The notes under the pieces: generated by a model
Databases searched by the model: none
The model's input: only the letters and a program-made list of their open reading frames with translations
Told to the model about the DNA's origin: nothing
Shown: piece after piece, positions 1-7,000 of the stretch
Position numbering within the stretch: position 1 is the first letter of the stretch
Layout of the letters: every line of letters starts with the position of its first letter
IMG/VR virus record: IMGVR_UViG_3300017744_000069
Span: 1 to 33,157 of that record
Origin: a virus
Length of the DNA: 33,157 bases
Reading direction: 5' to 3' (one strand)
Position numbers and translations under genes: made by a program

Positions 1-195
1 AACTGCTTGCCAATCGTCTTGACTAGTTTTTTTAATCCATGTGCTAAAAGTATAAGTTCTGCGATTTCCTGCTGAAGAAACAACGCGACTTAGTTGACTA
101 TTTGATGCTTGCTCAAATATTAAAGACTGATCTATCTCGTAGGGTTCAGCAACAGCACCACTGCCCATAATTACTTTCTTAGCAACTGTACTCAT
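1..195 (-). CDS. LamG-like tail fibre/adhesin, C-terminus beyond window
   Basis: Only the first 65 residues are inside the window; the reading frame stays open to base 1. The ATG overlaps the stop of the upstream fibre gene in a TAATG junction. After about 30 residues comes LSRVVSSAGNRRTYTFSTW, which is the usual opening of concanavalin/LamG-like jelly-roll domains in marine phage fibres (hydrophobic edge, SAGNRRT, then a T-W core strand). I infer a tail fibre or adhesin that contacts the host surface, because it closes a run of fibre genes downstream of the J-like protein. The family assignment rests on this short motif; size, oligomerisation and receptor cannot be judged. Confidence 0.75.
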   Translation of the reverse strand, partial: MSTVAKKVIMGSGAVAEPYEIDQSLIFEQASNSQLSRVVSSAGNRRTYTFSTWIKKTSQDDWQAV

Positions 196-1586
196 TAGCT
201 CATTACCTGCCCTGCTGTAAACCCATAATACGTTGTACCCCCGTCCACGGTGTAGAACACAAAGATGTCTACAGCATCATTAGTAGTCGTAAGTGTAGGA
301 GCCGTGTCTGAAGCCCACTTGATGCTTGAGTTCCATGTTATTGTTCTAGCAGTTGAGCCTTGTATGATCCTAAGTGTAGCTGCGGATACTTTTCCAGACG
401 CTGCTGGGTTAGTAAAAGATATAGTAGTGTTTTCAGTCAAGTCATGGCTGAAGTTGCTGGCTGTTCTTAGGTCTAACGAAACTGTGGCAGAACTAGAAGT
501 AACTGCTGCGTACTCTTCGCTAAAGCCGTTGTCAAGCGTTATGACTCCGTTAGCATCTGCGGTAACTGCTTTACTTGCTGCGGTCAGGCCAAGAGTAGCT
601 ATATCTAAGTAGTTAAGCTCTGCGGTAGTCGCGGTAACTCCATCGAGAAGATTAATTTCGGTAGCTGTTGAAGTAACTGCTACATCTTCATTAATCTTAG
701 GTGAAGTAAGAGTCTTGTTGGTCAGGGTGTCTGTAGATACAAGAGAAACTAAAGTTGAATTAGCTCCGGCAGGAAGCATTAATGTATTAGTAACTGCTGC
801 GGAATGTGGTTGTGCGTAAATCTTTTGACCATGACTATTACTCTCACAGTTTAAAACTATAGCACCTGAGTTTGTATTACCTCTAACTACTACCGTACCT
901 GTTCCGTTAGGGGCAAGGTCTAAAGTGGCATTAGAAGCTGTAACAATATCATTACCGTTAAGGTCTAAGTTAGCACCCAGCTGCGGGCTGGAATCCTCCG
1001 AAACATTAGACAAGGCAGATGAAGTTGCGAGTCCAGCTACTACCACGCTTCTTGCTACTTTTTTAAGGCCTCCCCCTGAAGTATCTATCGCTAAAAACAC
1101 ATCATCACTAGCAATAGTACTAATTTCAGATAGGGACGAGACAGCCGTAGGATTAAAATTTGTACCATCAGCAATGAGCAACATTCCAGCTGTATTAGTC
1201 CCCATCACAAGATCATCCCCACCAATAGTAAGGTCGCCTGTCAATGTAAGATTTCTTACTCCAGTATAGTCTTTATTTGCATCAAGAATTACTGCTTTAG
1301 AAGCTACGGCAGTTCCTATAGCGGTACTGCCTATATCTAACGCGTTTAACTCTCCTACAACGGCTGTAATGCCATCTAGCGCATTTAGTTCTGCGGCGGT
1401 AGAAGTTACACCATCAAGTATATTCAGTTCAGCAGCAGTGCTTGTAACCCCATCTAAGATGTTAAGTTCAGCAGCAGTGCTTGTAACCCCGTCTAAGATA
1501 TTTACTTCTGCTGCTGTTGCGGTAATGGTGGATCCGCCAATTGAAACAATACTAGTAGAGGGCTGTACCCCAATAAATGATGCCAT
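195..1586 (-). CDS. Tail fibre protein with TAAELN tandem repeats (463 aa)
   Basis: Likely a distal tail-fibre or adhesin subunit. Residues 22-86 are five tandem 13-residue repeats of the type TSTAAELNILDGV, and two more degenerate copies lie near residues 304-329. The motif TLTNKTLTSPKIN (about 288-299) is a frequent connector in marine phage fibres. The rest is rich in Thr, Ser, Ala, Gly and Asn with short beta-strand patterns, as expected of a trimeric fibre; the C-terminal 90 residues look like a small globular beta domain. GGAG lies 8 nt upstream of the ATG, which overlaps the previous stop (TAATG). No enzymatic motif is visible. The repeat family is known from cyanophage and other marine phage fibres; host receptor binding is inference. 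Confidence 0.8.
   Translation of the reverse strand: MASFIGVQPSTSIVSIGGSTITATAAEVNILDGVTSTAAELNILDGVTSTAAELNILDGVTSTAAELNALDGITAVVGELNALDIGSTAIGTAVASKAVILDANKDYTGVRNLTLTGDLTIGGDDLVMGTNTAGMLLIADGTNFNPTAVSSLSEISTIASDDVFLAIDTSGGGLKKVARSVVVAGLATSSALSNVSEDSSPQLGANLDLNGNDIVTASNATLDLAPNGTGTVVVRGNTNSGAIVLNCESNSHGQKIYAQPHSAAVTNTLMLPAGANSTLVSLVSTDTLTNKTLTSPKINEDVAVTSTATEINLLDGVTATTAELNYLDIATLGLTAASKAVTADANGVITLDNGFSEEYAAVTSSSATVSLDLRTASNFSHDLTENTTISFTNPAASGKVSAATLRIIQGSTARTITWNSSIKWASDTAPTLTTTNDAVDIFVFYTVDGGTTYYGFTAGQVMS
1329..1523 (-). repeat. Five tandem 39-bp repeats coding for TAAELN units
   Basis: Five in-frame 39-bp units encode 13-residue repeats. The second and third are nearly identical at DNA level, while the outer copies have diverged (AEVNILDG, AELNALDG, GELNALDI). 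This pattern suggests recent unit duplication or recombination that could change fibre length. Confidence 0.85.
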
Positions 1587-1921
1587 TACGTTATCTCCAT
1601 AATTCCTAGCGTTACGTCTATAGCGTTCGCAGTACCTGATTTAACACGAAGCACATCGGTAGTTTCCAGAATATATTTCTGTCCCGCTAGTATTTCTAAT
1701 GTAGTACGTGCAGGAATGCTTACTGTATCTAATACTTGAAAGTCTGCATTTGATGCCGAAGTATCTTGAATTTGAACCGTAATATCTACAGCACTAGCAG
1801 TCTTATTACAGATTGCCATACCAAGAATTACAGTAGTTGTACTAGAGCCAACAGTATATAAATCAACATAGGCTGAGTGATTTACATTTGCTGCGAAAGC
1901 ATTTTTAAATGTATTTGCCAT
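1586..1921 (-). CDS. Small virion-associated beta protein (111 aa)
   Basis: A 111-residue protein beginning MANTFKNAFAANVNHSAYVD. It is nearly all predicted beta strand, with no Cys-rich, membrane or catalytic motif. The pattern of a short N-terminal TFKNA motif, a central NKTASAVDITVQI stretch and a C-terminal LGIMEIT resembles small structural proteins common beside fibre genes in marine phages (established family resemblance, recalled rather than searched). AGGA lies upstream of the ATG. It is encoded inside the fibre cassette, so a role as a fibre-attachment or decoration subunit is inferred. It ends in a TAATG overlap with the next gene, implying coupled translation. Confidence 0.7.
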   Translation of the reverse strand: MANTFKNAFAANVNHSAYVDLYTVGSSTTTVILGMAICNKTASAVDITVQIQDTSASNADFQVLDTVSIPARTTLEILAGQKYILETTDVLRVKSGTANAIDVTLGIMEIT

Positions 1922-1925
1922 AGTT

Positions 1926-2132
1926 TTATCCTAATGCGATTGCTAATGCTGTGGCATCGTCAACTGATGCTCCTGCTGCGGATACATTTGCAACTTCTAC
2001 AATGTTATTCGAGCCGTCCCTCATGTAAACTTTTTGGTCGGCAGTATTAATAGCAATCTCGCCCTCTACCAAATCATCAGTATCCGGAGCTCCGCTTGTA
2101 AATTTACGTTTTGGTTTAATTGTTTGAGCCAT
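1926..2132 (-). CDS. Short fibre-base protein (68 aa), paralogue of the neighbouring N-terminus
   Basis: This 68-residue protein begins MAQTIKPKRKFTSG and continues with GEIAINTADQKVYMRDGSN, the standard N-terminal module of many marine phage fibres (K-x-K-R, then GE[IL]AINTxDxK[VL]Y). The gene upstream starts with the related MAQTMKIKRSTGTG, so the two share an N-terminal module. Here only the module remains, followed by a short Ala-rich tail ending ATALAIALG. It may be a fibre adaptor or the remnant of a longer fibre gene cut back by recombination. It starts in a TAATG overlap with the previous gene; the nearest Shine-Dalgarno-like GGAGG is about 12 nt away, so coupling is likely. Confidence 0.7.
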   Translation of the reverse strand: MAQTIKPKRKFTSGAPDTDDLVEGEIAINTADQKVYMRDGSNNIVEVANVSAAGASVDDATALAIALG

Positions 2133-3244
2133 TAGGAGTAAGTACCTCCGTCTATAGTGTTAGTCCATGAAATTGTGTCAGAAGAAGCCGTATAAAATAA
2201 GAATTTATCCGTAGATCCTCCTCCATCAACCGCAGTAAGCGTATTTGCTGAGTTTGCTACAAGCACAGAACCTTTGTTTATAGTTGAAATACCTGTTCCA
2301 CCATCTGCAACAGCTAAATCTGTAATTCCTGTTATAGATCCACCAGTAATTGCTACACTTGAGTCCTCTAAATGAGCTACTAAGGTCGCTACTGCGTATC
2401 CAGTGCCAGAAGGGTCAACAGTATTGCCAGGAGCTGATTGATTATCCTTAAATAGCTTCCATTTTCCCGAATCAGAGGCATCTCTGAAGAAACCTGAGTA
2501 CTTATCAGTGCCAGAAGTGTCGTATACACCATAAATACCAATATCTAAACTATCTGACCCAGTATTTGCCTTGGCTAACTTAATAAGAGAGTCTTCTACA
2601 TCTAAAGTAGCGGTATTAATAGTAGTTGTTGTACCGTTTACTGTTAAATTACCTGCGATTACAACATCATCAGGTAATCCTATTGTTATTTCGTTATTTG
2701 ATACAGCCGTAGTAATCTCATTACTTGTTCCAGTGAAGTTTATTGTCTCACCTAGTGTAACGGTATCATTTGATCCAGTATCTGCACCTATTATAACTGT
2801 AGTTGCTACTTCTCCCCAACTTAATACTCCATTTGAGTCTGTTTTAAGAAAATAATTGTTAGTTATAGTACCAGGAAGAGTATACTCTATATTTGCACTT
2901 ACACTTGCAGGAGCTTTTAATGAAACATAGTTGCTTCCGTTAGCCGATGCCTCTGCTAACTCAAGAGCACCCTGCGCTTTTATCTTTAAAGTATCAATTT
3001 GTGAGTTAGCATCAACAAGTAAAGCACTGCTAGCTGTTAAAGTACCCGCTGTATGGTCGAGCATATCAGTAAAGAAAGCTCCCCCTATAATTTCAGGAGT
3101 ATCTCCTCCTCCATTTACATTTCCTATAGCGAGTCTTTTTCCATAAGTACCCCCACTACCATACGCATAAAATAGCTCACCCTGTGCAACAGCAGACGGC
3201 TTACCCGTGCCTGTGCTTCTTTTAATCTTCATTGTTTGAGCCAT
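2132..3244 (-). CDS. Tail fibre protein (370 aa)
   Basis: A 370-residue fibre protein. The N-terminal module (MAQTMKIKRSTGTG, then QGELFYAYGSGG and KRLAIGNV) is the attachment-type start seen in marine phage fibres. A central region of repeated beta patterns follows (for example TVNGTTTTINTATLDVEDS near residue 205, a motif common in such fibres), and the C-terminus ends TIDGGTYS. The same C-terminal signature, in the form TIDAGSY, closes the preceding gene. No transmembrane segment or enzyme motif is seen. GGAG lies 10 nt before the ATG. I infer a structural fibre segment joined to its neighbours through these shared terminal modules. Confidence 0.75.
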   Translation of the reverse strand: MAQTMKIKRSTGTGKPSAVAQGELFYAYGSGGTYGKRLAIGNVNGGGDTPEIIGGAFFTDMLDHTAGTLTASSALLVDANSQIDTLKIKAQGALELAEASANGSNYVSLKAPASVSANIEYTLPGTITNNYFLKTDSNGVLSWGEVATTVIIGADTGSNDTVTLGETINFTGTSNEITTAVSNNEITIGLPDDVVIAGNLTVNGTTTTINTATLDVEDSLIKLAKANTGSDSLDIGIYGVYDTSGTDKYSGFFRDASDSGKWKLFKDNQSAPGNTVDPSGTGYAVATLVAHLEDSSVAITGGSITGITDLAVADGGTGISTINKGSVLVANSANTLTAVDGGGSTDKFLFYTASSDTISWTNTIDGGTYS

Positions 3245-3264
3245 TTATAAAACTCCGATGTATC

Positions 3265-3678
3265 CTAGTAGGATCCTGCGTCTATTGTGTCTGAGTCCGG
3301 TGATATGTTTCCAACCATTATTGGAACCCATGCAAAATTCCCAGAACTTGTTTCTCTATAGACTTTTAGTTGATCGTCATCTGTATCGTACCATGTATCG
3401 CCTTCAGATACTGTAGATCCTGAAGGCGCGGAAGCACTTCTAAAGTTTTGGTCTGCTAACTCTTTTAGTGCATCCTCTAAATTATCCGCCGTAATTGTAT
3501 TGTAGGGAGTTACCGTAACATTTGCTGCGTCAAGCTGACCAGGAGAATTTATAGGTATTGCTAACGTATACGCTTGAACTTCCGTAACATCATCAGTTAT
3601 ACTGATACTAATAGTATCTCCTGTTACGGCAACATCTGTAACTTCTTCGGTTAGTTGTAAAGTAGTCTGAGTACTCAT
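3265..3678 (-). CDS. Small fibre-associated structural protein (137 aa)
   Basis: The N-terminal half (LQLTEEVTDVAVTGDTISIS) is beta-rich and acidic. The middle (ITADNLEDALKELADQNF) is the helix-forming EDAL module frequent in phage fibres. The C-terminal half (GDTWYDTDDDQLKVYRE, then WVPIMVGN) is a recurrent marine phage fibre motif. The last residues, TIDAGSY, match the end of the next fibre gene (TIDGGTYS). The start ATG overlaps the stop of the previous gene by four bases (ATGA). Probably a connector or spacer in the fibre complex; this is inferred from motif and position. No catalytic residues are recognisable. Confidence 0.7.
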   Translation of the reverse strand: MSTQTTLQLTEEVTDVAVTGDTISISITDDVTEVQAYTLAIPINSPGQLDAANVTVTPYNTITADNLEDALKELADQNFRSASAPSGSTVSEGDTWYDTDDDQLKVYRETSSGNFAWVPIMVGNISPDSDTIDAGSY

Positions 3679-4013
3679 CGCGTCACTTCTGGAGTGATAG
3701 TCACATCTCCTTGCAATAACCGTTTAACAATAGCGTCACTAGCAGTGAAAATTTCTAGGTCATATACATATTGTCCTGCTGCTAGGTTCGCACTGGCGGT
3801 AGGTGACAGTTCCATTTTTAATGTGCCATTGGAAGCACTTGTTTTAGTCACAGTAAAAGTAGCGGCAACAGAACTAGCAGTATGAGATGTACGCAGCTGC
3901 GCTCGACCCGTATAATTGGTCAAGTTTAAAGCAGATCCTGACTGCTTAATTGCTAAGTCAAGAGCAAAGCTGGATCCTTGGTCGATTACTAAGTTATATG
4001 TACCTGCGCTCAT
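3675..4013 (-). CDS. Baseplate/tail-tip Ig-like structural protein (112 aa), first gene of the fibre operon
   Basis: A 112-residue beta protein with the pattern YNLVIDQGSSFALDLAI, then LTNYTGRAQLRTS, LAAGQYVYDLEIF and VTITPEVTR. This matches a family widespread in marine phages that resembles the N-terminal domain of BppU-type baseplate proteins (resemblance recalled, not searched). It is the first gene behind its own strong promoter. The 5' leader is only about 14 nt and carries GGAG near its 5' end, so the ribosome site sits almost at the transcript start. Its position immediately after the J-like tip protein suggests that it joins fibres to the tail tip, which is inference. Confidence 0.75.
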   Translation of the reverse strand: MSAGTYNLVIDQGSSFALDLAIKQSGSALNLTNYTGRAQLRTSHTASSVAATFTVTKTSASNGTLKMELSPTASANLAAGQYVYDLEIFTASDAIVKRLLQGDVTITPEVTR

Positions 4014-4033
4014 GTCTTTTTCTCCATTTTGAA

Positions 4034-4074
4034 ATTATATCCCAAAGGACATACTTAGTCAAGTTTTATTTTTG
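4034..4074 (-). promoter_or_regulatory. Late promoter P4.0 (TTGACT-17-TATAAT)
   Basis: Read on the minus strand, the -35 box TTGACT (4062-4057) and -10 box TATAAT (4039-4034) are separated by exactly 17 bp. CAAAAATA lies four bases upstream of the -35 box (4074-4067) and acts as a likely UP element. A GAC-N7-GTC dyad overlaps the -35 box (4048-4060). The predicted start is near 4027, about 14 nt before the ATG at 4013. It drives the fibre/adhesin cassette separately from the tail genes. Confidence 0.85.
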
Positions 4075-4085
4075 TGATGGTGTTA

Positions 4086-7000
4086 CTATGATAACTTACC
4101 TATTTTAACCCTGACATTTGTACCGTCTGAGATTTCAATTTTCTCATTGCCTCCATCAATAGTAACTTTACTACCTACAGTTATGGTTCCCCCTAAGGAG
4201 TTTGTTCCTCCCATTGCCCCATCTTGAAACCCGAGACCGCTTCCATCTATGTAAAACTTAGGCGAACGGAGCCTTCCATTATCTAAGTCCAAGTGTGTTC
4301 CACTAGTTGCAAAGTTACCAACGGCATCAGTTCCATAGTTACTACTAGCACTTTGTATAATTCCTGTCGTGATATTATTTCCATGAATTACTGTACTTGT
4401 ATTCGCACTTAAATCAGTAAAAGCAACTACTCCAGAAAAGCTATGTATAACATGTAAGTTACTAAATACAAGATTGCTTCCGGAAGATATTCCCTGCGGT
4501 ACATCATCGCCATTTACATCTTCTAGTGCAGTAACAGAGCATGCATAGTAAAATAGTTTTTGGTTGCTTCCATTTCTCGCAGTGAAAGTAGGACTTGTAA
4601 AAGACCATTTATTTGCTATGGCCTCTCCAAGATCCGCTATATCAGTTGTAGTAAAGGTTTTATTTGAAAAGGTAAAAGCTCCTCCAGACGGCAAAGTTGG
4701 CGGATTGTTTGCTTCACCATTTTCAGGACTAGAAGTATCTGGTGCTCCTGTTCCAAAAAACAGTGTACCTACAAAGTTTTGTCTTCCTTTCTCTCCTGCA
4801 TCTCCTTCAGCCCCAAATTGAGCCGCTAAAATAGCATCTGCCCAGTCTCCCGTTTCAATAGTATCCGTGCTACCGGTAGATATAGCAGGAGCAGTTATCT
4901 TCCATAAGTATTTTGAATCTGCAACAGGACTTGTGGCATCTTTTACCCAACTATTAAATCCTGTTCCTGAAGTAGCCCCTCCACTATTTTTTAAATTTCC
5001 ATCTGCAAAAGTATAAGTAAGAGTTTGAGAAGGGTCTGCAGGAGCACTAGCACTGTTTGTTCTTTGATACAATTCTGCTACTGCACTACTAACTCCAGGG
5101 TCACCATCGTTCCCTTTAGAGCCACTAAACTGAATAGGATCTGTCCACTCCGAACGAGCAATAGTATCTGTAGTACCAGTGCTACTCGCACTAGCTGCAG
5201 CTATCCATTGTACTCCATCTGTTACACTAGTATCCGTTACTTTAGTATACCAGCCTGTTCCTGCTCCGCTTCCGTTTATAATTTGATTACTGGTAATACT
5301 ATACCCTGAAGCCGCAACAATTTGTCCCGAGGCCATAGATACTGTGAGTTCAGGAAAAGTACTAGTATCATCTATACTTGTAGGAGCATTTGCTGACATT
5401 TTATATAAATATACTAATGCTGCTGAATTCCCTTGAGAACCTTCTTTTAATTTACCAATAGAAACTACAGCTGCTTTGGTAGTAGCAGCATTATCAGGAT
5501 CTAAAGCCTCCCTAACAGTTACTGTAAAGTCGAGAGGGGTTGCACTATATGATATTGCACTGTTATTATGTACGGTAATTTCTCTCACTCCATTAGTTCC
5601 TGCAACAAAATCGCCGTCTGCAGATCCAGTAACTATACTGAACGCACTTGTTCCCGTAACCTTAAACTCTGGATTAGTAAATCCAAGACCTGTAGCCGTT
5701 ATTACAATACCACTAGAAGGAAGAGTTGTTAACTGAGTTCCTGCCGCATTATACGATATAGCATTTATAGAAGAAGTAGCTAATACATTTTTACCTGTTC
5801 CTGCAAGTTCGGGGGTAATTTGAAGGAAAGACATAGTATTATTCTCTCCCCCTAGAGCGTACTTACCACTTTGTCCGGCAGAGTCAGTTCCTGAAGCATT
5901 ATAACTAACTGGAGTAATTAAGAAATCGTTTTCAAAATCAATAATTAATTCTTGTCGTTTAATTGCTTGGCTACTTGCAGTTGCATTAGGCCACGGAAAA
6001 TCTACATACATTACAGTATTGCTTTCTACTAATGCAATTTTTGCTGCGTAACTACTTCCAACAGTTATTACTGTGCCTACTTGTAAGTTAGAGAATCCCG
6101 AGCCTGTAATCTTTCTAGAATCGTTAGTCATTGTACAAGTTCCTAGGCTCGTCCAAATACTATCTACATCCGCTACATATTTAATACCATCATACCAGTA
6201 GGATAAAGTTCTACCATACGTAGTAGTATCTGTCTTTCGTGCTATAAGTTTTAAAGCATTAGCAGACCCATTACTTGCATCAACAGCACTATAGTCTAGC
6301 ATTAAATACCCGAGATCAACTCCTCCTTCCTGATATGCCCAACTACTATCAGCCAAGGCTGCGCAGGATAAACCATAGCTGTTTGCATCTGCACTAGTAT
6401 TTCTTTTTGCTATATTTATATCCGTGAAGGGAGCTATCGCATAGGAAGTAGTACCAAACTTAACAGAGCCTTTTTGAGACCCCGAATCGATTACCGCTAC
6501 ATCACTTGTAGAGAAACCTCCTTTTGTTACCCCGCCAAGTCGAGGGAAGTCCCCTTCAAATACATCATCTATATCTATAGTCGCAGATACTTTTCTTGAA
6601 GTTCTTCCTTTTCCGCTAACAGTTTGTATGGCAACCGTATGTCTGCCATTTGTAACATTATCAAATCTTAAATGGCTTCTCCAACTTGGAACAGTACCCC
6701 CACTTACAAGGTCACTACCATTTATTTGTTCTCCAAAAGTGTGAAAGATTTTAAATTCAGCTAAGTGTTCGTATGTTGTAGATACTCCAGAAGAGCCCAC
6801 TGCAGCAGGTGCGTCCCATTCAACTATTACTTCTTCTCCTTTTTGATCTGGGTTAGGCTCTTTTAATATTCTTATTCCTTTTGGAGGAGGTACTTCCACT
6901 GTATTCTCAGGAGGAAATAAAGGGTCTACCGCAGCTAAACTAAATTCTTGATCTACAGAATCAAACTTGGCAGTAGAATACTCAGCAGCTACTAAATCAA

